In this document: positions 1 through 6,394 of the stretch, piece after piece
Position numbering within the stretch: position 1 is the first letter of the stretch
How the letters are laid out: each line of letters starts with the position of its first letter
Source: an uncultured Bacilli bacterium
Lineage (GTDB): Bacteria > Bacillota_I > Bacilli_A > RF39 > UBA660
Reading direction: 5' to 3'
DNA: 32,905 nt
NCBI GenBank assembly: GCA_947627435.1
Contig: CANQWB010000013.1
Location: forward strand, 1-32,905
The notes under the pieces: generated by a model
Databases searched by the model: none
What the model saw: only the letters and a program-made list of their open reading frames with translations
Told to the model about the DNA's origin: nothing
Translations under genes and position numbers: made by a program

Positions 1-2
1 GT

Positions 3-158
3 TTAAAAGAGGGTAAAAGTATTGGTTTAGAAGAAGGAAAGATAGAGAATCAAAAAGAAGTAGCAAGAGCGATGTATAAAGAAGGAATCCCAATTGAAGT
101 GATTTCAAAATGTACGTCACTATCGATTGCTGAAATTGAAGTGTTAAAAGAATCATAA
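3..158 (+). CDS. C-terminal tail of an Rpn-family (PD-(D/E)XK) nuclease/transposase-like protein, 5' partial
   Basis: The reading frame is open from the left edge and ends at TAA 156-158, giving about 51 residues. The tail has a charged stretch with repeated GK/EE (LEEGKIENQKEVA), then a helix followed by a small helix-turn-helix-like end (IPIEVISKCTSLSIAEIEVL). This matches the usual C-terminus of the Rpn/YhgA-like recombination-promoting nuclease family, whose members end in 'G..IE.IA..T.LS..EI..L'. The catalytic N-terminal domain lies outside the window, so activity cannot be judged. The family is mobile and often present in many copies; here it borders the secretion locus. The identification rests only on this tail. 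Confidence 0.6.
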   Translation, partial: LKEGKSIGLEEGKIENQKEVARAMYKEGIPIEVISKCTSLSIAEIEVLKES

Positions 159-169
159 GGTTCTTTTTA
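146..169 (+). terminator. Intrinsic terminator of the Rpn-like gene
   Basis: AAAAGAATC (146-154) pairs with GGTTCTTTT (159-167) around an ATAA loop, with one T-G wobble, and the 3' arm is T-rich. It overlaps the stop codon of the upstream gene, so it should separate it from the secretion locus. Confidence 0.6.
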
Positions 170-285
170 AATGTTTTGAAATTTTTAAAACAATAGTAAA
201 ATAATCATATATTTTCAAATCATATTTCAAAAAAAATCGAATAATATAAAAATATGTCAAAAATAGTAAAGTATTTAGTAAAAAA

Positions 286-314
286 TTGATAATTCAAATA
301 AAACGTGTTATACT
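286..314 (+). promoter_or_regulatory. Sigma-A-like promoter of the pseudopilin/TadZ-like operon
   Basis: TTGATA (286-291) and TATACT (309-314) are separated by exactly 17 bp. The promoter sits 32 bp before the ATG at 346 and is the first promoter of the secretion locus. The 127 bp before it (159-285) is very AT-rich and shows nothing else. Confidence 0.7.
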
Positions 315-345
315 ATTACTATAGAAAGTATAAGGTGGTGATAGA

Positions 346-522
346 ATGAAAGAAGTAACAGGAGAAGCAAATATGACTGTTGTAACCATCATTTTGATTG
401 GTGTTATTGTTGCAGTTGCTACACCAATTATTACAAATATGATGAATAATACAAGAGAAAGAAGTGAATGTCATAACAACGGTGGTATTTGGGAAAATGG
501 ACAATGTACTCAAGCTCAATAA
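346..522 (+). CDS. Small pilin-like single-pass membrane protein (58 aa), missed by the ORF track
   Basis: A 58-residue ORF preceded by the RBS AAGGTGGTG. It has a short polar N-terminus with Gly6-Glu7 (MKEVTGEANM), a hydrophobic helix at about residues 11-30 (VVTIILIGVIVAVATPII), then a polar tail with two cysteines (SECHNNGG, GQCTQ) that could form a disulfide outside the membrane. The layout resembles Flp/Tad-type or class III prepilins, but the classical G-xxxx-EY spacing is not present, so processing by a prepilin peptidase is an inference. It is the first gene of a run with two TadE-like proteins and a TadZ-like ATPase, which supports a role as a structural pilin subunit or secretion-locus accessory protein. 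The opposite-strand ORF 319-519 is its shadow. It was probably missed only because it is under 60 aa. Confidence 0.65.
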   Translation: MKEVTGEANMTVVTIILIGVIVAVATPIITNMMNNTRERSECHNNGGIWENGQCTQAQ

Positions 523-553
523 AAATCAGACATAATTTTAGGTGGTGTAGGAT

Positions 554-1000
554 ATGAGACAAGCGATTGGAAGTACTTTTCTCTATAATGTGATTATTAT
601 TTTTATTGTAATCACTTTTTGTTTCCTAGCGGCAACATTAAGTTATATGAAATCTTACAAAATGAATGGTAAGATTGCAAATTTATTGGAAAAGTATGAA
701 GGTTATAACACATTATCTGCAGCAGAAATTGAAACTTCACTTAGCAATTTAGGTTATCGTATCAGTAAAGATGGTAATATAAGTTGTTCAGAGAGAAAAC
801 ATAATGGAAAAACCTATTCTCCAATTAAAGAATTTGGAACAAATTATAAATATTGTATCTATGAATATCCAAAAAAAGATGGATATTTTACCTATGGAAT
901 TGTAACATATATTTATATGGATATTCCTATAGCAAGCGGTACATTTTCACTTCCTGTTTATGCAGAAACAGAACGTATTTATGAATTTACGCAGAAGTAA
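554..1000 (+). CDS. TadE/minor-pseudopilin-like membrane protein, paralogue of the next gene (148 aa)
   Basis: The RBS TAGGTGGTG precedes ATG 554. A short N-terminus (MRQAIGSTFLYN) is followed by a transmembrane helix (about residues 12-31) and a mostly beta-type extracellular domain. The helix-exit segment (LLEKYEGYN) and the end (YIYMDIPIASG, PVYAETER) are closely mirrored by the next ORF, showing tandem duplication. The pattern of an N-terminal hydrophobic helix plus a small C-terminal domain ending in an 'IP...VYAET' strand is like TadE/TadF-type minor pilins. Two cysteines (ISCSERK, KYCIYEY) may form a disulfide. It lies between the 58-aa pilin-like gene and its paralogue with short gaps, so it is almost certainly in one transcript. 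The pilin-like role is inferred from architecture and context. Confidence 0.6.
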   Translation: MRQAIGSTFLYNVIIIFIVITFCFLAATLSYMKSYKMNGKIANLLEKYEGYNTLSAAEIETSLSNLGYRISKDGNISCSERKHNGKTYSPIKEFGTNYKYCIYEYPKKDGYFTYGIVTYIYMDIPIASGTFSLPVYAETERIYEFTQK

Positions 1001-1011
1001 GAGGTGATGAA

Positions 1012-1434
1012 ATGAAAGAATCCATTGCAAATGCATATATATTCAACATCGTAATTGTTTTTGTTGTAATCTTTATTTTCTTTTTTGCAGGTTCATTAAC
1101 ATATTCAAAAGCATTTAAAGTAAAGAATAGAATTGTAGATATTATTGAAAAGTATGAAGATTATAACACAGATGCGGTTACTGAAATTTCTTCAACATTA
1201 GGAGAAATGGGTTATCGTGTAAATACAAGTAACAAAGGATGCGATATACGTAATGGAAAAGAATCATTGACTATGACTTTTAATTCTTATCGTTATTGTG
1301 TTTATGAATATGAAACACCAAAAGGTAAATATTATGGTGTTGCAGCCTACATGTATTTTGATTTACCAATCATAGGGCAGTCTTTAGAATTTCCTGTATA
1401 TGGGGAAACCAAAATACTAGGCATTTTAAGATAA
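1012..1434 (+). CDS. TadE/minor-pseudopilin-like membrane protein, second paralogue (140 aa)
   Basis: It starts 11 nt after the previous stop with the RBS AGAGGTGATG. It has the same architecture as its neighbour: a 12-residue N-terminus (MKESIANAYIFN), one hydrophobic helix (about residues 12-31), then a small domain. Matching blocks include IIEKYEDYN versus LLEKYEGYN, GYRV versus GYRI, RYCVYEYE versus KYCIYEYP, and FDLPIIG...PVYGETK versus MDIPIAS...PVYAETE. The CDIRNG/YRYCVYE cysteine pair is kept. Conservation of the folded domain together with divergence of loops suggests two distinct minor subunits rather than a recent copy. Followed after 20 nt by the TadZ-like gene. Function is inferred. 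Confidence 0.6.
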   Translation: MKESIANAYIFNIVIVFVVIFIFFFAGSLTYSKAFKVKNRIVDIIEKYEDYNTDAVTEISSTLGEMGYRVNTSNKGCDIRNGKESLTMTFNSYRYCVYEYETPKGKYYGVAAYMYFDLPIIGQSLEFPVYGETKILGILR

Positions 1435-1454
1435 AAAGGGAGGATATCAGTCTC

Positions 1455-2459
1455 ATGAATGTTATTATAGCAAACAAGCAGCAATCAATGTTACAAAATC
1501 TCGGTATTGATATCATTAAGACTTTAGAAGGAGAATTTGATGTTGATGATATTGTGTCACAATTTCGAAATTTCTTTTTTCAAAGAATGATTTTAGACAT
1601 TACTGCAATCAAAAATTATAAAGATATAAGAACATTACAAAAATTATCTATAGCATTAGATATGGATAAAGTTATTTTATTATTAGATGATTCTGAAGAA
1701 AGCGGTTCTAATGAATACTTGTCTAAATTGATTTCAATGGGAATTTATAACTTTACAAAAAATGTAGAAGGTATTATGTATTTATACAATAATCCAAATA
1801 CATATCGTGATGTTGCCCATATTCATCAAATCGACAATAACCAACCACAACAAGTAGTAGTAGAAAAACATGTTGAAGTAGAACCAATAGTTGGAACAAA
1901 AATTATTGGAGTAAAAAATGTAACCAAACAATCTGGTGCAACTACTTTAATTTATATGATGGTAAAACAATTAGAAAAAAATTATTCTGTGGTAGCTTTA
2001 GAGATCAATAAAAGCGATTTTCGCTATTTCAACGATAAAAAACTAATTTCTATTCCAAATACAGAACTCTCTGATACAATTTCTAAGTATAGCTATTGTA
2101 ATACGATTTTGATTGATATTAACGATAGCAAAGAAGCTGAAGACTTATGTGATGAAGTGCTTTATTTAGTAGAACCATCTATCATTAAATTAAATAAATT
2201 AATGCTTGTTAATAGTAATGCATTCAAAGAACTTAAAAATAAAAAAATCATTTTAAATCAAAGTTTATTAAATGCAAAAGATGTATTGGATTTCGAATAT
2301 GAATCTGGTTCAAAAATTTATTACAACATGCCACCACTTGATGAACGAGAAAAAAGCATTCATGCATTAAACTTATTATTAGTAAGATTAGGTTTTACAA
2401 AGCAACAAACAGATGAACAAGAAAAGAAAAATAGTATTTTAGGTTTGTTTGGAAAATAA
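1455..2459 (+). CDS. TadZ/CpaE-like SIMIBI (MinD-family) ATPase with degenerate P-loop (334 aa)
   Basis: The RBS GGGAGGATATC precedes the ATG. The N-terminal ~120 residues look like a pseudo-receiver domain (alternating strands such as MILDITA and VILLLDDSEE). A linker at about 125-150 leads to a MinD-like core that opens with GVKNVTKQSGATTL. Ser160-Gly-Ala-Thr-Thr replaces the usual GK(S/T): the P-loop lysine position is Ala162, as is typical for TadZ/CpaE proteins, which localise pilus assembly to a cell site. Further core strands are VVALEINKSD and CNTILIDIND, the latter in the Walker-B position. Placement directly after pseudopilins and before VirB2/VirB6 genes suggests it positions or licenses the secretion machine. 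Assignment to the Tad family comes from architecture and motif, not a search. Confidence 0.65.
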   Translation: MNVIIANKQQSMLQNLGIDIIKTLEGEFDVDDIVSQFRNFFFQRMILDITAIKNYKDIRTLQKLSIALDMDKVILLLDDSEESGSNEYLSKLISMGIYNFTKNVEGIMYLYNNPNTYRDVAHIHQIDNNQPQQVVVEKHVEVEPIVGTKIIGVKNVTKQSGATTLIYMMVKQLEKNYSVVALEINKSDFRYFNDKKLISIPNTELSDTISKYSYCNTILIDINDSKEAEDLCDEVLYLVEPSIIKLNKLMLVNSNAFKELKNKKIILNQSLLNAKDVLDFEYESGSKIYYNMPPLDEREKSIHALNLLLVRLGFTKQQTDEQEKKNSILGLFGK

Positions 2460-2463
2460 AACA

Positions 2464-2492
2464 TTGACAAACAAAGAAAAAAAAGGTATAGT
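2464..2492 (+). promoter_or_regulatory. Consensus sigma-A promoter of the first VirB2-like pilin
   Basis: A perfect TTGACA (2464-2469), a 17-bp spacer and TATAGT (2487-2492). It is the best promoter in the window. The leader contains a small hairpin AAAGC-AAAA-GCTTT and ends in the strong RBS ATAGGAGGT before ATG 2543. Together with the terminator at 2915-2953 it makes the first pilin a separately and probably highly expressed unit. Confidence 0.8.
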
Positions 2493-2542
2493 AATAGTGT
2501 TAAAGCAAAAGCTTTATAGAAAGTTTTATAGGAGGTTTTCAA

Positions 2543-2899
2543 ATGTTGAACGTATTAAAAATGGTAACTTGTAATGGATTAAATGGATCAATTGATTATA
2601 TTGTTCCTGGAACAATTAGTACAGTAATCACAATTATTAAAATTGGGATCCCAATTTTATTGATCATCTTTGGTATGATTGATCTTGGAAAAGCTGTTAT
2701 GTCAAATGATGAAAAGGAAATGAAGAGTTCCCAAACAAGATTAATTAAAAGAATTTTATATGCCGTAATTGTATTCTTCATTGTTGCAATTGTACAATGG
2801 ATATTCCAAATTGTAGATGCCGATGTTGTAGAAGAAAAAGGTGGAACAAAAAGTTGTCTTAACTGCTTTATCAACGGTAATTGTACTACTACTGAATAA
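2543..2899 (+). CDS. VirB2/TrbC-like pilin, first copy (118 aa)
   Basis: A small two-helix membrane protein: a polar N-terminus with one Cys, hydrophobic helix 1 (about residues 24-47, ISTVITIIKIGIPILLIIFG), a short charged cytoplasmic loop (AVMSNDEKEMKSS), hydrophobic helix 2 (about 68-90) and a Cys-rich polar tail (SCLNCF, GNCTT). This two-helix hairpin with a basic/acidic loop is the VirB2/TrbC pilin layout of type IV secretion systems. No cleavable signal peptide is obvious, unlike its neighbour. It has a consensus promoter, a strong GGAGG RBS and a dedicated terminator, as expected for a major subunit needed in excess. The antisense ORFs at 2360-2542 and 2596-2874 are shadows. Confidence 0.7.
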   Translation: MLNVLKMVTCNGLNGSIDYIVPGTISTVITIIKIGIPILLIIFGMIDLGKAVMSNDEKEMKSSQTRLIKRILYAVIVFFIVAIVQWIFQIVDADVVEEKGGTKSCLNCFINGNCTTTE

Positions 2900-2914
2900 T
2901 AAATTTCAAAATTT

Positions 2915-2953
2915 AAAAAGTAATAAGATAAATATTTCTTATTCTTTTTTTTT
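2915..2953 (+). terminator. Intrinsic terminator between the two VirB2-like genes
   Basis: AAAAAG plus AATAAGA (2915-2928, one bulged T) pairs with TCTTATT plus CTTTTT (2937-2949) around an 8-nt loop, followed by a long T-run. Partial read-through would give the first pilin excess transcript over the downstream channel genes. Confidence 0.75.
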
Positions 2954-2954
2954 A

Positions 2955-2963
2955 TGTTATAAT
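2955..2963 (+). promoter_or_regulatory. Extended -10 promoter for the second VirB2-like gene and the T4SS operon
   Basis: TGTTATAAT (TG 2955-2956, TATAAT 2958-2963) lies directly after the terminator T-run and 32 bp before ATG 2995. No good -35 box is visible at 17 bp, so activity would depend on the extended -10 motif. Confidence 0.5.
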
Positions 2964-2994
2964 GTATATGTGGAAAAATATATGGGTGATTGAG

Positions 2995-3378
2995 ATGAAA
3001 AAAACAGTGAAAATTATAAGTATTATTATCATGTTATTAATGATTTGTAATATAGAAAATGTAGGAGCAAGTGATCAAGTAACCGGTTGTAATCTTTTAG
3101 GCGATAACACTACTCCAATTGTACAGTGGATAATTGATCTGATTCAAATTGCAGTTCCAATAATAATTATTATTATGACAATCATTGATTTTACAGGAAT
3201 TGTATTATCTGGAGAAGAAAAAAATTTTAAAGCTGCAGGAAGCAAATTATTGAAAAGGTTAATTATTGGTGTTGTGATTATTCTATTACCGATGTTATTA
3301 GCATATATTATTGACTTAAGCGGTGTCTTAGTACCCTATGGTATTGATCGAGGCCAAATATTTTGTTCGTTATTTTAA
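2995..3378 (+). CDS. VirB2/TrbC-like pilin, second copy with signal peptide (127 aa)
   Basis: The ORF track begins at 2962, but ATG 2995 is preferred: it follows GGGTGATTGAG and opens a classical signal peptide (MKKTVKII, hydrophobic core, then VGAS, with predicted cleavage near residue 26). The mature part has two hydrophobic helices (about residues 39-66 and 80-106) joined by a charged loop (SGEEKNFKAAGSK). This matches the hairpin of the first copy, where the loop reads SNDEKEMKSSQTR. This is the standard VirB2 layout. It is followed by VirB6-, PrgI- and VirB4-like genes with tight spacing. The two copies differ enough to be distinct subunits, for example a major pilin versus a channel-base or minor component. 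Which copy forms an extracellular polymer cannot be told from sequence. Confidence 0.7.
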   Translation: MKKTVKIISIIIMLLMICNIENVGASDQVTGCNLLGDNTTPIVQWIIDLIQIAVPIIIIIMTIIDFTGIVLSGEEKNFKAAGSKLLKRLIIGVVIILLPMLLAYIIDLSGVLVPYGIDRGQIFCSLF

Positions 3379-3394
3379 AGAAAGGAGGGTTTAA

Positions 3395-5521
3395 ATGACA
3401 GAATCATGGATTTTAGACGGGGTTCGTAATGTATTTGGAGTAATTGATAATATTATTTTTTCATTAATTGCAATTGTATACGACATTATATTACAAATTA
3501 CCAAGATTGAAATATTTTCACCAGATAGCAAAAGTGTTCAAGATATTACAGGTAGAATTTATGGCTTACTTGCCATTATTATGTTATTTAAAGTTTCTTT
3601 TTCTTTAATTTCTTATTTAGTCAATCCAGATGGAATGACTGATAAATCTAAAGGTGCTCAAAAAATCATAGCGAATGTATTGATAGTACTGATGTTGATT
3701 ATAATAACTCCAACTGCTTTTACAAAATTATATCAAGCACAAAATGCCATTCTTGAAGATAATATTATTCCCAAATTTATTTTGGGTAGGCCAGAGGAAA
3801 CATTAGAGGGTAATAAGAGCTATTATATGTCATCCAAATGTGAGGAGGAAGGATTTAACATGTCTTCCACCAATACAGATGGAAATTTTATTTCTCTTTT
3901 AATTTTTAGACCTTTTTATCAAATAGAGTCATCAAGGGGGAATAGTAGAGATGACATTGCTTCTTATTGTGAAATTGGAACAAATGGAAATGCTCAAGTA
4001 GCACTATATACATTGAATCTTTCTATTTTAAATTCAGCACCAAATGGAATAAAAGATACATATGTTATAGATTATAAATTTTTTCTTTCAACTATAACAG
4101 GAATTATTGTTTTACTCATTTTCATTTCATTCTGTTTTGATATTGCCGTACGTTGTATTAAATTAGGATTTTTGCAAATTATTGCACCAGTGCCTATCAT
4201 ATCATATATAGATCCAAAATCTGGTAAAGATGGAATGTTTAAAAAATGGTTGAAAGAGGTAGGTAAAACATGGGCATCTTTATTTATACGTTTAGTAGGA
4301 TTGTTCTTTGCGGTTAGTATTATTGAATTGATTGTAAACCAAAATATATTTGCACAAGTAGGAAGTCATAAACTATGGGTAGAATTATTTGTTATTATCG
4401 GTGCTTTCATATTCGCAAAACAATTGCCAAAATTGATAGAAAATATTTTAGGTATTAAATTAGATAGTCATTTGATATTAAATCCAATCAAAAAAATCAA
4501 AGAAGAAGCTCTTGGAGGAAAAACAATTAGTAGTGTTCCAGGAAAAGCATTGGGTACTACAACTGGAATGATAGGTGGAGCGATTGCAGGACATATTGCT
4601 GGACAACAAGTAGGTATGGCTAAAAGAGGAACCATCATAGGTGCTGTAGGTGGTATGCAAAACGGTTTCAAAGAAGGTAAGTTCTCATTTACGAAAGGTA
4701 TGCAAGAGCAATATAAAAACCTAACGGGTAATGAGATGGCTAGACTTTCTGTATCCAAACTTTTAGTGCATGATGCAGCTGAACTTGAAGTTAAAAAAAT
4801 TAAAGACAACTTGAGTCTTGCTTACGCAAACTTAAATGATCGCCGATCTGCATTAAATGACTCTGAAAGAATGAGTTCTGAACTCGCATTGACACTTAGC
4901 AATAAGGGATACAATGTCCATGATATATCAGGTACTCAAAATCAAGTGAATCATAATATAGCAGATCAAACTGCTAAGATTGAAGAATTGAGAAAAAATA
5001 GTGCAAGTGAAATAGATAAATATCAAGATAGTATCAATAAATTTAATCAAGAAATGGAAAGATATAATTCGGCTAAAAAAATATTAAGTGAACCGTCATC
5101 TTCTGTTATCGACCCTAAAACAGGACGTTCTATTGATGCACCTAAACGTTTAGACGCAGAAAATATTATTAAACAATTTGAAAATAACGAAGGAGCATAT
5201 TTAAAACAGATTCAATTAGACCGTGATCGTGCTGAAGAATCTCATCGTCGATATCATCAAGACATTTCACGTGCAGAACAAGTGCTAGAAGGTTATAAAG
5301 AAGATTATAAGTTCCTTGAAAGATATGTATCAAATAAGAATTATGAAGATGAAATTAGAACTGAAATTAGTGCAATCGAAAAAGATATTGAGACATTCAA
5401 AAGTCAAAAAGGACAAACAGAAAGATTTGGACAATTGGATCGATCACCACAAGGAGATTATAGAAAGGCAGAAGCTAACCAAAGAAAGATGGCAAATAAA
5501 CATGGCATCAAACCAAGATAA
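3395..5521 (+). CDS. VirB6/TrbL-like T4SS inner-membrane channel protein with cytoplasmic coiled-coil tail (708 aa)
   Basis: The RBS AAAGGAGGG precedes ATG 3395. Membrane segments lie at about residues 19-40, 55-76, 90-108, 229-272 (long, probably two), 291-312 and 328-346. A polar loop with two cysteines occurs between the third and fourth groups. The central conserved-looking stretch (DIAVRCIKLGFLQIIAPVP) and six-plus helices are typical of the VirB6/TrbL/CD1112-type polytopic component. After the last helix comes a glycine/alanine-rich segment (about 375-415, e.g. GMIGGAIAGHIAG) and then roughly 270 residues of charged heptad-like sequence forming a long coiled coil to the end. Such a large cytoplasmic tail is unusual for the minimal family and may dock VirB4, VirD4 or substrate. 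ORFs at 4468-4809(-) and 5316-5621(+) are shadows. Confidence 0.75.
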   Translation: MTESWILDGVRNVFGVIDNIIFSLIAIVYDIILQITKIEIFSPDSKSVQDITGRIYGLLAIIMLFKVSFSLISYLVNPDGMTDKSKGAQKIIANVLIVLMLIIITPTAFTKLYQAQNAILEDNIIPKFILGRPEETLEGNKSYYMSSKCEEEGFNMSSTNTDGNFISLLIFRPFYQIESSRGNSRDDIASYCEIGTNGNAQVALYTLNLSILNSAPNGIKDTYVIDYKFFLSTITGIIVLLIFISFCFDIAVRCIKLGFLQIIAPVPIISYIDPKSGKDGMFKKWLKEVGKTWASLFIRLVGLFFAVSIIELIVNQNIFAQVGSHKLWVELFVIIGAFIFAKQLPKLIENILGIKLDSHLILNPIKKIKEEALGGKTISSVPGKALGTTTGMIGGAIAGHIAGQQVGMAKRGTIIGAVGGMQNGFKEGKFSFTKGMQEQYKNLTGNEMARLSVSKLLVHDAAELEVKKIKDNLSLAYANLNDRRSALNDSERMSSELALTLSNKGYNVHDISGTQNQVNHNIADQTAKIEELRKNSASEIDKYQDSINKFNQEMERYNSAKKILSEPSSSVIDPKTGRSIDAPKRLDAENIIKQFENNEGAYLKQIQLDRDRAEESHRRYHQDISRAEQVLEGYKEDYKFLERYVSNKNYEDEIRTEISAIEKDIETFKSQKGQTERFGQLDRSPQGDYRKAEANQRKMANKHGIKPR

Positions 5522-5553
5522 ACAAAAAAATATAAGTAAAAGGGGATGGATAA

Positions 5554-5871
5554 ATGAATTTTTTGATACCGGCAAATTCAAAAAAATCAATGATGATATT
5601 TGGGCTATTTTACCCATTTGATCTCATATTATTTGGAAGTGGCATTGGTATTACATTATTACTAATGATGTTTCTTCCAATTAGTGATACAATGTTGGCA
5701 CTTATTTCTATTGCACCAGCATTGATAACAGGTTTTCTGGTCTTTCCAGTGCCTAATTATCACAATGTATTGACAGTTATAATAGGGGTTTGGAATTTCT
5801 TTACAACACGACAAAGATTCGTGTGGAAAGGTTGGTGTGTAACAGATGAAGAACAAAAAGAACAGAAGTAA
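5554..5871 (+). CDS. PrgI/VirB3-like T4SS membrane protein (105 aa)
   Basis: The RBS AAAAGGGGATG precedes ATG 5554. A short polar N-terminus (MNFLIPANSKKS) leads into two adjacent hydrophobic helices (about residues 18-40 and 45-63) and a basic C-terminus with an aromatic stretch (YHNVLTVIIGVWNFF) ending in charged residues. This is the PrgI/VirB3 pattern found immediately upstream of VirB4 in Gram-positive conjugation modules. The end of the gene overlaps the next ORF by 26 nt, indicating translational coupling. VirB3-type proteins anchor VirB4 at the membrane and the gene order fits that role. Confidence 0.75.
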   Translation: MNFLIPANSKKSMMIFGLFYPFDLILFGSGIGITLLLMMFLPISDTMLALISIAPALITGFLVFPVPNYHNVLTVIIGVWNFFTTRQRFVWKGWCVTDEEQKEQK

Positions 5872-6394
5872 ATATACAGAACAATTTGTACCTATTAAAA
5901 GTATTACAAATGGTATGATTATATTGGACAGTAATGAAAAAGTAAGTGGAATCAAAATTATGCCAAGGAACATTTTCATTGCTGATTACGACACACAAAC
6001 AGCAATCATTAATAATCTAAAAAATGTGTATAACATGATTGATTATGAATTTTGGATTATTGCAGCAGATCGTCCAGTAGATATTAATGTATATTTATCA
6101 CAATTACAATTACTATTTAATTCTGTAAATGATCAAGTAAAGAGAAAATTGATTATGGAAGATATTAATAAAGCAAATTTGTTTATGAATAACAATATTG
6201 TAGATACAGAATATTTCTTATTGTTTAAAGAAAAAAATAATGATGTTATTGCTAAAAGAATTCGTCAATTGATTAATGCTTTTGCAAGTGCAGGACTAAA
6301 TTCTCATCAGGTTACCAATGATGACTTAAGAATTATACTAGACAATTTCTTAAATGGTGGTCAGACGACTACGTTTGGAACGGTGGTGGCATAA
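5846..6394 (+). CDS. TraC-like N-terminal VirB4 domain encoded as a separate protein (182 aa)
   Basis: ATG 5846 lies inside the end of the PrgI-like gene, and the stop overlaps the ATG of VirB4 by one base (TAATG, 6392-6396). The segment EQFVPIKSITNGMIIL, followed by a strand and helix module (FWIIAADRPVDINVYL), resembles the TraC-like domain that precedes or is fused to VirB4 in several Gram-positive and CPR-type systems. Its 182 residues plus the 594 of the next ORF give a normal full-length VirB4 (about 776). It may therefore be a naturally split VirB4 or the product of a frame change at the junction. The clean coupled start argues for a functional split. No transmembrane helix and no P-loop are seen; it is presumably a cytoplasmic VirB4 partner. 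Confidence 0.6.
   Translation: MKNKKNRSKYTEQFVPIKSITNGMIILDSNEKVSGIKIMPRNIFIADYDTQTAIINNLKNVYNMIDYEFWIIAADRPVDINVYLSQLQLLFNSVNDQVKRKLIMEDINKANLFMNNNIVDTEYFLLFKEKNNDVIAKRIRQLINAFASAGLNSHQVTNDDLRIILDNFLNGGQTTTFGTVVA

Noticed and set aside
4468-4809. 113-aa minus-strand ORF with hydrophobic, Pro-rich sequence
   Set aside because: Antisense of the glycine-rich part of the VirB6-like gene, which has clear frame support.
5316-5621. 101-aa plus-strand ORF bridging VirB6 and the PrgI-like gene
   Set aside because: Different frame from both supported genes, Lys-rich shadow of coiled-coil codons, no RBS.
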